Shown piece after piece: positions 1 through 8,444 of a DNA stretch of 64,000 bases (positions are counted from its first letter, which is position 1; each line of letters opens with the position of its first letter). The notes beneath the pieces are model-generated. The model saw nothing but the letters and a program-made list of their open reading frames with translations, had not been told where the DNA came from and searched no databases. Source of the DNA: Anaerolineae bacterium (GTDB lineage: Bacteria; Chloroflexota; Anaerolineae; Anaerolineales; Anaerolineaceae); contig JABUFD010000002.1 in assembly GCA_013314735.1 (NCBI GenBank), positions 186,001-250,000 of the forward strand, read 5' to 3'. Position numbers and translations under genes: made by a program.

Positions 1-144
1 GCCGAGGAGCAGCACGGACTGGATGAAGAGGGGCTGGAACTGGTGGAAAGCGCGAAGCGGATCGAAGCGCAAAGCCAGGCGGTACTGGCGGAAGCGGTTG
101 CGCTGAAAGAGCGCCTGGCGGATTGGTTCGCGCCAATTCGGTGA
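1..144 (+). CDS. C-terminal end of an unidentified phage protein (partial)
   Basis: An open frame runs in from the left edge and stops with TGA at 142-144, giving 47 residues that end in LADWFAPIR. The residues are mostly charged or helical (EEGLELVESAKRIEAQSQ), like a C-terminal helix. It lies directly upstream of the terminase genes and on the same strand, so it is probably a phage gene. Too little is present to assign a function. Confidence 0.5.
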   Translation, partial: AEEQHGLDEEGLELVESAKRIEAQSQAVLAEAVALKERLADWFAPIR

Positions 145-160
145 AAATAGCCCAAAAAAC

Positions 161-175
161 GTACGCGGTACGATA
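161..175 (+). promoter_or_regulatory. GTAC-N3-GTAC-GATA motif, copy 1
   Basis: The sequence GTACGCGGTACGATA is an imperfect palindrome with a GATA tail. Near-copies lie at 10656, 11204 and 19262, all in non-coding phage DNA. Here it sits in the 93-nt gap before the small terminase gene. An operator or activator site is plausible, but the binding protein is unknown. Confidence 0.4.
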
Positions 176-237
176 AAAGGTAATCTTACTCCGGCAAAAC
201 GGAGAAACACGAAAAAGAAGGAAATCAAACGGTACAA

Positions 238-891
238 ATGCAGGAACAGTTACTTCCTCTCGACGAGATAGAAGGTGAAGGCCTGGATTATCACGAGGTC
301 AGGCAGATCAGCGAAGCGGCGATGCAGGCGTTGGAAAAGCGATTGAGCGACAGCGCGCAGAATGACGCCACGTTTTCGCGGATTTACTGGATTCTGCGAG
401 ACAATGGGTATTCGTGGCGGAAGTGTGCATGGGTGGCATGGGAAAGCCTGCCGCCGATGCTGCGGGAGCCGAAAACGAAGGAGCAATTTGCGATCGATGT
501 ATTGGGGCTGACCTCGGCGCGGGTGCTGTATACGTGGGAAACGAAACACCCGGAATTGAAAACGGTGATCGAGCGGATGCGGGTGAATCCGCTGCTTTCG
601 GCGCTGCCGGAAATCTGGAACGCGTTTTTGAAGGTGGCGACCACGGCGGATTACAAGAGCATCCCGGCGTACCGGATGGCGTTCGAGATGGCGGGATTGC
701 TGCGGGATGAGACGGTGATCCGGCATGTGCACGATGGTGATCTGGACCTGAAAGAGATGACGTATGAGGAAATATTGCAGCTGGAGGAACGGCTGCGTTC
801 GCAGAAGAGCCAGCTGAACAGTGTGATAGAAGCGGAGCTGCGCCCCACATCTGACGATGAAGGCGTTGGAATGGGGGGCGGGCATGGGTGA
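238..891 (+). CDS. probable phage terminase small subunit
   Basis: This 217-residue protein lies immediately upstream of, and overlaps by 8 nt, the large terminase gene. That is the usual place of the small subunit, which recognises the packaging site. The N-terminal half has helix-rich segments with an HTH-like stretch (SRIYWILRDNGYSWRKCAWVAWESL, about residues 46-70). The middle (ALPEIWNAFLKVATTADYKS) resembles DNA-binding terminase small subunits of the phBC6A51 type. The C terminus is a charged helix (EEILQLEERLRSQKSQ) followed by a Gly-rich end. The call rests mainly on position and fold-like features, since no diagnostic motif was found. Confidence 0.6.
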   Translation: MQEQLLPLDEIEGEGLDYHEVRQISEAAMQALEKRLSDSAQNDATFSRIYWILRDNGYSWRKCAWVAWESLPPMLREPKTKEQFAIDVLGLTSARVLYTWETKHPELKTVIERMRVNPLLSALPEIWNAFLKVATTADYKSIPAYRMAFEMAGLLRDETVIRHVHDGDLDLKEMTYEEILQLEERLRSQKSQLNSVIEAELRPTSDDEGVGMGGGHG

Positions 892-2443
892 TGATCTGCT
901 GACGCGGGTGCAACTGGAGCGCCAGGAGAGGGAGATACAGATCGCCAAGGCGAACAAGCGCCTGGTGGATTTCTGTGAATATGTGGATAGGCATTACCAT
1001 GCGGAGCTGCATCACCGGCTGGTTGCTGATAAGCTGGAACAGGTGGCGTTGTACCTGGGCAGTGGGGGACAGGAAGGGATCAACCGGTTGATGATCTTCA
1101 TGCCTCCGCGTGAGGGGAAGAGTGAGCTGGTGAGCCGCAAGTTCCCGGCGTGGGCGATGGGGCGGCTGCCGAATTTGAAGGTGATCCAGTGCTCGTATGG
1201 GGCAGACCTGGCGTATGAAGACAGCGCGGCGGTGCGTGATTTGATCCGTGATGGGCGGTACCAGGATATCTTTGGGGCACACAGCCCATTGATCGAGGAA
1301 GATATGCCGCCGGTGATGGTTGATGCCAATGCGGCGGCAAAGAGCGCGTGGCGGCTGGACGGAACACGCGGGCAGTATGTAGCTGCCGGTATCGGGGGGG
1401 CGATCACGGGTAAAGGCGCGAACCTGGCGATCATCGATGATCCGTACAAGAACCGGGAAGAGGCAGACAGTGAAGCCAACCGGAAACGGATCGAACGGTG
1501 GTACCGTTCGACTTTCCGCACAAGGCTTGAAGAACCGGGAGCGATCATCATTGTGCATACGCGGTGGCACCGGGAAGACCTGGCAGGATCGTTGCTGGCA
1601 GATTCGGTACGGTCCGCTTACGGTGACCGGTGGGAAGTAGTAATGCTGCCAGCGGTGGCGCTGCCGGATGGGGACTATCCAAAAAATGAGATGGAGCAGG
1701 TGAAGCTGATTTCCAGCGGGATCTATTTGCCGGTGGGCGGTGATATTCTGGGCCGCAAAGCGGGTGAAGCGCTGAACCCGAAGCGGATGGACAGCGAGAA
1801 GCTGGAGAAGACCAAGCATGATGTGCAGGATGAATGGCTGCCGCTGTATCAGCAGCTGCCAGAAGAAGCGAAAGGGGAATTCTTCAGCGAAGGGATGTTT
1901 GACATCATCCCGGAACGGATGGTGCCGGAAGGATTGGCATGGTACGGGTATATTGATCCGGCGGTGGGGAAAACGGAGCGGGCAGACTGGAACACGGTGC
2001 TTCCAACGGCGGTGGATGAGAAGGGGAATGTGTATTACCGGGACATGCTGCGGACGCACGAACTGGAAGCGTTCCTGGATGACCTGGAGATGGTGATGCA
2101 GAGTGAGAAGGAGCGGAATACGCACTGGCGGTTTGAGTCGGTGGCATTCCAGAGCTATGTATTGGGCGAATTTTTGAAACGGCCATTTTTCAGCACGCAT
2201 TTTATTGATATTGACGAGAGCAAACCGGAAAAGGATAAGGTGGCGCGGGCGAGGCCGATGCGGTTGAAGGGCCTGCAGCACCAGTTGTTCCTGGTGGAAG
2301 GGGCATGGAATAAGGATTTTATTGCTGAAGCGGTGCGCTTTCCGCGGGGAAAGCATGACGACCAGGTAGATACGGCCAGCGGCGGATTGCAGACGGCGCT
2401 GGAAAACGCGGGGGATTCGGGGAATGGAGGCATTCACGCATGA
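884..2443 (+). CDS. terL: phage terminase large subunit
   Basis: This is the ATPase and nuclease that packages phage DNA into the prohead. The ATPase half has a Walker A-like loop PPREGKSE (about residues 74-81) and a Walker B strand LAIIDDP (about 171-177). The nuclease half contains YGYIDPAVG and the late acidic motif HDDQVDTASGG near the end, where large terminases typically carry HDDxxDA. I chose the ATG at 884 because a purine-rich stretch (GGGGGGCGGG) precedes it, whereas the in-frame ATG at 857 has no ribosome site. It overlaps the small subunit by 8 nt and the portal gene by 4 nt (ATGA), so translation is probably coupled. The length of about 519 residues is normal. Confidence 0.93.
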   Translation: MGDDLLTRVQLERQEREIQIAKANKRLVDFCEYVDRHYHAELHHRLVADKLEQVALYLGSGGQEGINRLMIFMPPREGKSELVSRKFPAWAMGRLPNLKVIQCSYGADLAYEDSAAVRDLIRDGRYQDIFGAHSPLIEEDMPPVMVDANAAAKSAWRLDGTRGQYVAAGIGGAITGKGANLAIIDDPYKNREEADSEANRKRIERWYRSTFRTRLEEPGAIIIVHTRWHREDLAGSLLADSVRSAYGDRWEVVMLPAVALPDGDYPKNEMEQVKLISSGIYLPVGGDILGRKAGEALNPKRMDSEKLEKTKHDVQDEWLPLYQQLPEEAKGEFFSEGMFDIIPERMVPEGLAWYGYIDPAVGKTERADWNTVLPTAVDEKGNVYYRDMLRTHELEAFLDDLEMVMQSEKERNTHWRFESVAFQSYVLGEFLKRPFFSTHFIDIDESKPEKDKVARARPMRLKGLQHQLFLVEGAWNKDFIAEAVRFPRGKHDDQVDTASGGLQTALENAGDSGNGGIHA

Positions 2444-4482
2444 GTGTGTTTGATCGTTTTGTGAAACGGGTAACACTGGCGGTGAGCCAGATGATGGACA
2501 GCCGGGCGGTGTACCTGCCGGTGAACTATGAAAACATCGTGCAGCACGGGTACCGAAAAAATGAGCTGATCTATGCCTGCACAGAGCGGATCAGCAACAC
2601 GGCGAGCCAGGTGCGGCTGGAAGTGTTTGATGACAAGACCGGCGTGGCAGTGCCGGGGCATCCACTGGCGAAACTGATCCGGCAACCCAACCCGCATATC
2701 ACGGAGTTCGATTTCTGGCTGACGAATATCGCCACGCTGTGGTTGGCGGGGGATTCCTATTGGGAGATCGAGCGGAGCGGGAGCGGGATGCCGGTGGCAT
2801 TGTGGTACCTGTTCCCGCATTACATGGAGCTGAAACCTTCGAGCAAGGAGAAGGATGGGATTTCGCATTTTGAATATGCGATTCCGGGTGAAAAGGCGCA
2901 GCCACTGGACAAGCAGGATGTGTTGTGGTTCCGGGGGTTTGACCCGTTGAACCTGTACCGGGGTTGGCCAAGAGCGGCGGTGGCGGCCCGGGTGGGGGCG
3001 GGGGACAACGAAGCGACAGATTACCTGACGGCGTTCTGGCAACGCGGCGGGATCCCGTCCGGGATACTGAAAAGCCGGATGCGGTTGAATGACCGGCAGG
3101 TGGAGGATATCCGGCGGCGGTGGCAACTGCGGTACGGCGGCGCGCAGAAGTGGGTGAGTGGTCCGGCAGTGCTGGATAGCGATGCGGAGTACCAGCAGAT
3201 TGCGATGGATTTTAACAAGATGAATTTATCAAGGCTGGATGAACGGGCGGAAGTGCGCATCTGCATGGCGATGGATGTGCCTCCGTTGCTGGTGGGGGCG
3301 ACGATCGGGTTGCTGCACTCGAAGTATGACAATGTGAACGCGGTGCAGAAAATGTGGTGGGAAAACACGGTGATGCCGCTGTATGAACACCTGGATGACC
3401 AGATGAGTTTGAAGTTCATGCGGAACTTCGGGCAGGGCATCACGTTGAGATGGAATTACAGCCGGGTGCCTGCGCTGCAGGAAACGGTGAAAATGAACCA
3501 GGACATGGCGCGGGAACGGTTCCAAAGCGGCGGGATCACGCTGGATGAATACCGGTTGGCGTTGGGATTGCCGAGGGATGCGAGCGGAAACGGCGGGCGG
3601 TACTGGTGGCAGCTGGACCCCTCTTTGAGCCTGCCGGGACGGACAGAAACGGGAAAGTCTGCCCTTCGACTGGCTCAGGGTGTAACCCATCAACAGCCGG
3701 ATAAAGGCAAGGATGATGGTGTGGGGGTGTATGGCAGCGAGGCACACCAGGCGGTGATGGCGCAGAAGGATGCGGCGATCAGACCGTTTGAGGAAGAAGC
3801 GGGAACGGTGGCGGTGGGGGAGTTCGCACGGCAGGTGAAGGAGATCAACCGGATACTGGACAGCCAGAAGGGATTGCCCGGGGTGGACGCGGTGTTCAAC
3901 CTGGATGATGAGATTGCGGCATGGCTGGCGGCATTTGAGGATGTGGTCAGTGGGGCGGTGGAAGCCCTGGGCACGGCGGAAGCGGCCCTGGTTGGCGGAC
4001 AGTTCGCGATCGACCGTCCGGCGGTTTGGGAAGGCATCCGGGAGATATTGGAGACGGTGAGCGCACAAACCAATAATACGACGTACCAGGACCTGGCTGA
4101 TGTGATCCAGCTGGCTGAGACAGACGGGGTTGGGGTGCGGGAGCTGCAGGAGCGGATCAACGCGTATTTCCTGGAGCGGATGAAGCCGTATGAGACAGAG
4201 CGGATCGCCCGGACGACGATGACCGGCGCCAATGGCCTGGCCAGTGTGGAAGCGTGGGAGCAGGCAGGCGTGGCACAGAAGATGTGGTTAAGCGAGTTGC
4301 GGCATAACACGCGGGACGCCCACCGGGCGGCCCACGGGCAGATTGTTCAGAATAGCGGACTGTTTAATGTGGGCGGAGAACAGCTGCGGTATCCGGGTGA
4401 TCCGCGGGGAAGCGGCGCCAACATCATCAATTGTTTGTGCCGGGTGGTACCGGTGATCTCCGACGAAGCATCGGGGGAATGA
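2440..4482 (+). CDS. HK97-type portal protein fused to a Mu F / SPP1 gp7-like head morphogenesis domain
   Basis: The first ~400 residues are a portal of the HK97 family. Evidence is an N-terminal YRKNELIYACTERISNTAS segment, VLWFRGFDPLNLYRGWP, and a C-terminal crown region ITLDEYRLALGLPRD that is typical just before portal ends. After a linker (about 400-450) the chain continues with a second domain of about 230 residues. It contains ETERIARTTMTGANGLASVEAWEQAG and RDAHRAAHGQIV, hallmarks of the Mu F-like minor head protein family. Portal and minor head protein are separate genes in most phages. The linker carries a REP-like DNA palindrome (3661-3680) that is translated in frame. No frameshift is visible, so the fusion looks real. 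Confidence 0.88.
   Translation: MSVFDRFVKRVTLAVSQMMDSRAVYLPVNYENIVQHGYRKNELIYACTERISNTASQVRLEVFDDKTGVAVPGHPLAKLIRQPNPHITEFDFWLTNIATLWLAGDSYWEIERSGSGMPVALWYLFPHYMELKPSSKEKDGISHFEYAIPGEKAQPLDKQDVLWFRGFDPLNLYRGWPRAAVAARVGAGDNEATDYLTAFWQRGGIPSGILKSRMRLNDRQVEDIRRRWQLRYGGAQKWVSGPAVLDSDAEYQQIAMDFNKMNLSRLDERAEVRICMAMDVPPLLVGATIGLLHSKYDNVNAVQKMWWENTVMPLYEHLDDQMSLKFMRNFGQGITLRWNYSRVPALQETVKMNQDMARERFQSGGITLDEYRLALGLPRDASGNGGRYWWQLDPSLSLPGRTETGKSALRLAQGVTHQQPDKGKDDGVGVYGSEAHQAVMAQKDAAIRPFEEEAGTVAVGEFARQVKEINRILDSQKGLPGVDAVFNLDDEIAAWLAAFEDVVSGAVEALGTAEAALVGGQFAIDRPAVWEGIREILETVSAQTNNTTYQDLADVIQLAETDGVGVRELQERINAYFLERMKPYETERIARTTMTGANGLASVEAWEQAGVAQKMWLSELRHNTRDAHRAAHGQIVQNSGLFNVGGEQLRYPGDPRGSGANIINCLCRVVPVISDEASGE
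3661..3680. repeat. REP-like palindrome, copy 1 (inside the portal linker)
   Basis: GCCCTTCGAC-TGGCTCAGGG is a near-palindrome of the type CCTTCGACNNGCTCAGG that is dispersed in many bacterial genomes. Related copies lie at 7223, 11267 and 18712. It is translated here as part of the linker between the two fused domains. Confidence 0.6.
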
Positions 4483-4502
4483 GCCAGAAAAGGAAAGAGG
4501 AC

Positions 4503-5249
4503 ATGGACAAAGAGAAATTCATCAAATTTGGGGGGGTGGTCAAAGCGATCGACGGGCGGCGCGTGACCGGGATTGCGGCAGTGTTCGGGAACGTGGATGA
4601 TGGCGGAGACCGGATATTCCCGGGCGCGTTTGGAAAGACGATCCAGGAACAAGGGCAGCGAATCAAGCATTTGTGGATGCATAACAGCTGGGATCCGCCG
4701 ACTGCGGTGATCAAGGGCCTGCGGGAGGTGGGGCGGGATGACTTGCCCGATGAGACGCAAGAAAAGTACCCTGAAGCGATGGGCGGGCTGGAAGTGACGC
4801 GGGAGTACCTGGACACAGAACGTGGCGAGGAAATATTGAAGGGCATCCAGGCCGGGGCGATCACGGAGATGAGCTTCATGTACCAGCGCGTCAAATGGGA
4901 TTATGAAGAGCGTGAGGAGGGGAAAGAGACGATCCGTAATCTGCGGGAGCTGCGATTGTGGGAGACGAGCGATGTGGTATGGGGGATGAACGCTGCCACG
5001 AGCGCTTCCAAAGCCCTCGACGGGCTCGGGAACCGTCTCCAGGAGCGTTATGGCAAGAGCGCGTGGCTGATGGAATTGCTGCGGGCTGATGTAGCAGGAT
5101 TGCCGGATGAAGGAAAGCGATCCGGATTGATGGCGTTGTTGGACCAGTTTGGGAGCGTGCTGACAGCCGAGCCGCCTTGCAGGGATGAGAAGGCACTCAC
5201 TGATGAGCTGTTGACCGAACTGGAATTGTTTACATTAAGTTTGTCCTGA
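4503..5249 (+). CDS. HK97-family prohead maturation protease (peptidase U35/S78)
   Basis: The 248-residue protein cleaves the capsid N-terminal delta domain during head maturation. The N terminus has the typical GIAAVFGNVDDGGDRIFPGAF motif. The likely catalytic His is in LWMHN (His60), and the likely catalytic Ser is in ITEMSFMY (Ser124), matching the H...S arrangement of the family. An earlier in-frame ATG (4431) would read back through the portal end. The ATG at 4503 is preferred because AGGAAAGAGG lies just before it. It is followed after 18 nt by the major capsid gene, the standard order portal-protease-capsid. Confidence 0.9.
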   Translation: MDKEKFIKFGGVVKAIDGRRVTGIAAVFGNVDDGGDRIFPGAFGKTIQEQGQRIKHLWMHNSWDPPTAVIKGLREVGRDDLPDETQEKYPEAMGGLEVTREYLDTERGEEILKGIQAGAITEMSFMYQRVKWDYEEREEGKETIRNLRELRLWETSDVVWGMNAATSASKALDGLGNRLQERYGKSAWLMELLRADVAGLPDEGKRSGLMALLDQFGSVLTAEPPCRDEKALTDELLTELELFTLSLS

Positions 5250-5267
5250 GGCAGAAAGGAATATGCA

Positions 5268-6569
5268 ATGACTTTACAGGAACGTTTGAACGCCTTGCTG
5301 GCGAAGGCGAATGCCTTGAAAAGCGAATATGACGGCAAGACCATCCCTGCTGAAAAGCGTGAGGAGCTGCGCGGCTGGATGGATGAAGCCAAGGACCTGA
5401 AGGTCCAGATTGAAGCGGAACGGGAACTGGAAGCGCTGAATGCGTACAACAGCGCGGGAACCGGGCGCAAGAGCAGCCCCGCCCCGAGCGCTGAAAAGCG
5501 CAGCGAACCGGCAACCCCGAAAAGCCATGAGCCGATCTTTCGGAGTTTCGGCGAACAGTTGATGGCGATCAAGGCGGCGGGGATACCCGGCAACACCCCT
5601 GATCCGCGCCTGTTCGCGGTGGTGGATGAAAAAGCGAGCGGGTTGAATGAGGCGGTTGATTCGGAGGGCGGCTTCCTGATCGAACCGGACCGCTCGAAAG
5701 AAATCTTCCGCGAAGTGCATGCGACTGGTGAGATCATGAGCCGGGTGAAGGCGTGGCCGGTGAGTGGCAACGGGGTGAAAATTCCGGCAGTGGATGAAAA
5801 ATCCCGCGCCACCGGCAGCCGGATGGGCGGGGTGACCGCCTATTACGCGGTGGAGGCCGGAACTGTGACCGCCACCAAACCGGGTTTCCGCACGATCAAC
5901 CTGGAGCTGAACAAGCTGATGACACTGGGGTATGCGACCGAGGAAATGCTGGCGGATGCGCCGTTTCTGGGGGCGTTCATGCAGGATGCCTTCATTGAGG
6001 AAATTCGTTTCACCGCGGAAGATGCCTTTATCAATGGCAACGGCAACGGAAAACCGCTGGGCATCCTGAATGCCCCAGCGCTGGTGACCGTGGCCAAAGA
6101 AACCGATCAGGCCGCGGATACGCTGTTGACGGCGAACATCGAAAAGATGTGGAGCCGGATGTATGCCCCGAGCCGCAAAAGCGCGATCTGGATCTACAAC
6201 CAGGACGTGGAACCGCAGCTGATGGGGCTGGTGCGCAACAGCACGGTGGGATCAATCCCGCTGTTCATGCCGCCTGGCGGTTTGAGCGCAACCCCGTACT
6301 CGACGATCTTCGGGCGTCCGGCGATCGCGGTGGAATACTGCCAGACCCTTGGTGACAAGGGCGATATTCTGTTTGTCGATTTCAGCCGTTATTGGACGAT
6401 CAGCAAGCAGATGCAGGCGAGTTCTTCGATCCATGTGCGGTTTGTGTATGACGAGCAGACCTTCAAGGTGACCTACCGCCATGACGGGCAGCCTGCCTGG
6501 TACAGCGCACTGACGCCGAAGAACGGCAGCAACACCCTGTCTCCGTATGTGGCACTGGCCGCACGCTGA
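5268..6569 (+). CDS. HK97-type major capsid protein
   Basis: The 433-residue protein has an N-terminal coiled coil of about 65 residues (LNALLAKANALKSEYDGK ... AKDLKVQIEAERELEALNA), the scaffolding delta domain removed by the protease next door. The shell domain begins around residue 120 (SEGGFLIEPDRSKEI) and contains the family signatures LMTLGYATEEMLADAP and FINGNGNGKPLGILN. The C-terminal part has IFGRPAIAVEYCQTLGDKGDILFVDFSRY, characteristic of this fold. RBS GAAAGGA precedes the ATG. Confidence 0.94.
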   Translation: MTLQERLNALLAKANALKSEYDGKTIPAEKREELRGWMDEAKDLKVQIEAERELEALNAYNSAGTGRKSSPAPSAEKRSEPATPKSHEPIFRSFGEQLMAIKAAGIPGNTPDPRLFAVVDEKASGLNEAVDSEGGFLIEPDRSKEIFREVHATGEIMSRVKAWPVSGNGVKIPAVDEKSRATGSRMGGVTAYYAVEAGTVTATKPGFRTINLELNKLMTLGYATEEMLADAPFLGAFMQDAFIEEIRFTAEDAFINGNGNGKPLGILNAPALVTVAKETDQAADTLLTANIEKMWSRMYAPSRKSAIWIYNQDVEPQLMGLVRNSTVGSIPLFMPPGGLSATPYSTIFGRPAIAVEYCQTLGDKGDILFVDFSRYWTISKQMQASSSIHVRFVYDEQTFKVTYRHDGQPAWYSALTPKNGSNTLSPYVALAAR

Positions 6570-6593
6570 GCTGATTCGGATTGATTTGATGAT

Positions 6594-6634
6594 GGGGAGG
6601 GGCCAGCCATAGCGGCGAACGAACGCCCCTCCCC
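6594..6634 (+). other. hairpin between capsid gene and the next virion gene
   Basis: GGGGAGGGGC (6594-6603) pairs perfectly with GCCCCTCCCC (6625-6634), leaving a 21-nt loop. No T tract follows, so it is more likely an mRNA stabiliser or processing site that lets the capsid message accumulate than a terminator. Function is inferred. Confidence 0.5.
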
Positions 6635-6663
6635 GAATGGATGAACCAGGAAAGGAAAATGTG

Positions 6664-7137
6664 ATGGGTTCTTTGATCGAAGTGAACAAATTTGTTGAGG
6701 CGTTATGTCCTCAGGTGAGCGCGGCGCTGACTGGTGACTATATCAGCCTGAAGGGCGCGCACCGGGCGTGGGTGGTGGTGCATATCCAGCAGGCGAATGC
6801 AGCCACAATTGAAATTGGTGTGAACGAAGCGACTTCCGTGGCAGGCGGCAGTGCGGCTGCGATTGCCAAAGACATGAAGATCTGGGCGAATGAAGACCTG
6901 GCCGCAGGGGATACCCTGACACGCCAGACCGATGCCGACACCTTCACCACGTCTGCGGCGCTGAAGCACAAGATGGTGGTGATCGAGATCGATCCGGGAT
7001 TGCTGTCGGACGGGTTTGACTGCATTGCGGTGACCCTGGGCGCTTCGAACGCGGCGAACATTGTGCAGGCGATGTACGTGATCGAGCCGCGGTATGCCGG
7101 ATCACCGGCGAATATGCCGTCGGCGATTGTGGACTAA
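6664..7137 (+). CDS. unidentified virion protein (candidate decoration or head protein)
   Basis: A 157-residue protein lies directly after the major capsid gene, where phages often encode head decoration or stabilising proteins. It reads as beta-rich, with alternating hydrophobic strands (AWVVVHIQQANAATIEIGVNEA, KMVVIEIDPGLL, CIAVTLGASNAANIVQAMYVIEP), no signal peptide and no membrane segment. I recognise no family. The ATG at 6664 is preferred over the in-frame 6637 because AGGAAAGG lies just before it. Confidence 0.55.
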   Translation: MGSLIEVNKFVEALCPQVSAALTGDYISLKGAHRAWVVVHIQQANAATIEIGVNEATSVAGGSAAAIAKDMKIWANEDLAAGDTLTRQTDADTFTTSAALKHKMVVIEIDPGLLSDGFDCIAVTLGASNAANIVQAMYVIEPRYAGSPANMPSAIVD

Positions 7138-7153
7138 CCTGAACGGCGAATCA

Positions 7154-7185
7154 AGAAAGATGGAGCGCCGGACATGGCGCTCCAT
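7154..7185 (+). other. intergenic hairpin without T tract
   Basis: AGATGGAGCGCC is followed by a six-base loop GGACAT and GGCGCTCCATC, giving a stem of about 11 bp. It lies 17 nt after a virion gene stop. Without a U-run it is not a classical terminator and may be a processing or stability element like the hairpin at 6594. Confidence 0.5.
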
Positions 7186-7197
7186 CCTGCGAGGTAG

Positions 7198-7422
7198 ATG
7201 ATGAGAACTCCAAATGGTGAACGCTTCGACAAGCTCAGCGACCGACAGAAGATATTGTTTCCCGCTAAGGCCGAGGATAAGGCGGAGGGTGGTGAAGATG
7301 TTGTGGATACAGGACGGGCAGCGATGCTGCGGCGGCGGTATCCGAAACTGTATGAGGATGCAGAGATGGGGCGCTTTCTGACACCGGAGGAAATTGCAGA
7401 GAAAGACGAGGTGTGGCGATGA
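7198..7422 (+). CDS. small phage protein of unknown function
   Basis: A 74-residue charged protein (RRRYPKLYEDAEMGRFLTPEEIAEKDEVWR) whose stop overlaps the next start as ATGA. Its N-terminal part (GERFDKLSDRQK) is encoded by a REP-like palindrome at 7223-7240. The original start may therefore have been altered by insertion of that repeat, and the true protein may begin further in. It sits between the head and connector genes. No family recognised. Confidence 0.45.
   Translation: MMRTPNGERFDKLSDRQKILFPAKAEDKAEGGEDVVDTGRAAMLRRRYPKLYEDAEMGRFLTPEEIAEKDEVWR
7223..7240. repeat. REP-like palindrome, copy 2
   Basis: GCTTCGACAAGCTCAGCG belongs to the CTTCGACAAGCTCAG-type palindromes also seen at 3661, 11267 and 18712. 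It lies near the 5' end of the 74-residue gene and is read in frame. Confidence 0.6.
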
Positions 7423-8435
7423 ACCACCAGCGATATGCCAATGCACAGGCATTGGCGGATGACCTGCATCTGCCAGGCACGAAAGGCGTGGGGAGCTACC
7501 TGAAAAGCGCCAGTGATTTGATCCGGCAACGGCTGGGAGCGGGATTGATCCCGGTGCATGAAACGCGCAGTTTTCCGGGAAACGGGGAAGAGATGCTGGC
7601 GATAGACCCGGTGCTTTCGGTGGAGAGCGTGACAGTGGTTGACGATGAGGGCAACGAAAGCACGCTTGACACAGGGGATTGGGTGCTGCTGCCGTTGTAT
7701 ACGCTGTGGCGGAATGGTCCGAAGACGGTTCTGCGGCGCAAAGACGGCGCGTGTTTCAGCGCGTATGAATCGGTGATGATCGTTGGGGCGTGGGGGTTGT
7801 ATGCGGAGACCGCCACGATCAGCGGTGAGAGCGTGAGCCAGGCGATTGACGCGAGCGAGCTGGCGGTGGCCAACGGCACAAAGCTGAGCGAGGGGATGAT
7901 TGTGCTGGTGGAGGATGAGCAGGAACTGGTGACCGGGTACGGCAGCCCAGAGAGCGCGACCTCGGTGTTGAACGGTGCGGTAAGCGCAGGGGATACCACG
8001 ATCACGGTGGATGATGGGAGCGAGTTCCATGCGGGCGAAGTGCTGTTGATCGGCACGGAGCGGATGCGGATCGAGCTGATCAATGATGATGACCTGGCAG
8101 TGACGCGGGGCTGGGATGGGACACGCGAAAGCGACCATGACGATGATGCGGCGATCAAGGTGTACCGGAGCTATACGGTGGAACGCGGGATCAACGGGAC
8201 CAGCGCGGCAGCGCATCCGGAAGACGGGGTGGGGACCACGGCGCTTGCGGTGTACCTGGTGCCGGGGGATGTGGAATGGATATGCAGGCAGGTAGCCGGG
8301 TTGATGCTGAAGAAAGCGCAGAGCAGCTTTGCGGGCCGGGCAGGCGGGGACACGATGGGTGAGGTGTTCTACTACAACGAGATCCCGCCGCAGTTCGACA
8401 AGATTCTGGACCAGTGGCATATCCTGGCGATCTAA
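7419..8435 (+). CDS. probable head-tail connector (adaptor) protein with extra beta domain
   Basis: The first ~120 residues (LKSASDLIRQRLGAGLIPVHETRSFPGNG...) and the last ~60 (VPGDVEWICRQVAGLMLKKAQSSFAG) look like a helical gp6-type connector that binds the portal ring. Between them lies a ~150-residue beta insertion: SAGDTTITVDDGSEFHAGEVLLIGTERMRI, then RGWDGTRESDHDDDAAIKVYRSYTVERGINGT. This pattern of repeated strands is common in phage structural proteins. The start at 7419 overlaps the previous stop (ATGA), and a GTG at 7413 is also in frame. Position between head and neck genes supports the call. The insertion makes it longer (338 residues) than usual adaptors. Confidence 0.6.
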   Translation: MNHQRYANAQALADDLHLPGTKGVGSYLKSASDLIRQRLGAGLIPVHETRSFPGNGEEMLAIDPVLSVESVTVVDDEGNESTLDTGDWVLLPLYTLWRNGPKTVLRRKDGACFSAYESVMIVGAWGLYAETATISGESVSQAIDASELAVANGTKLSEGMIVLVEDEQELVTGYGSPESATSVLNGAVSAGDTTITVDDGSEFHAGEVLLIGTERMRIELINDDDLAVTRGWDGTRESDHDDDAAIKVYRSYTVERGINGTSAAAHPEDGVGTTALAVYLVPGDVEWICRQVAGLMLKKAQSSFAGRAGGDTMGEVFYYNEIPPQFDKILDQWHILAI

Positions 8436-8444
8436 AGGTGGATG

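Noticed and set aside
308-2476. Very long minus-strand open frame (about 720 codons) across the terminase genes
   Set aside because: It is antisense to two convincing genes. GC-rich codon use (many CGG, GCG and GGG codons) removes stops from the opposite strand, and the translation is Pro/His/Arg-rich without motifs.
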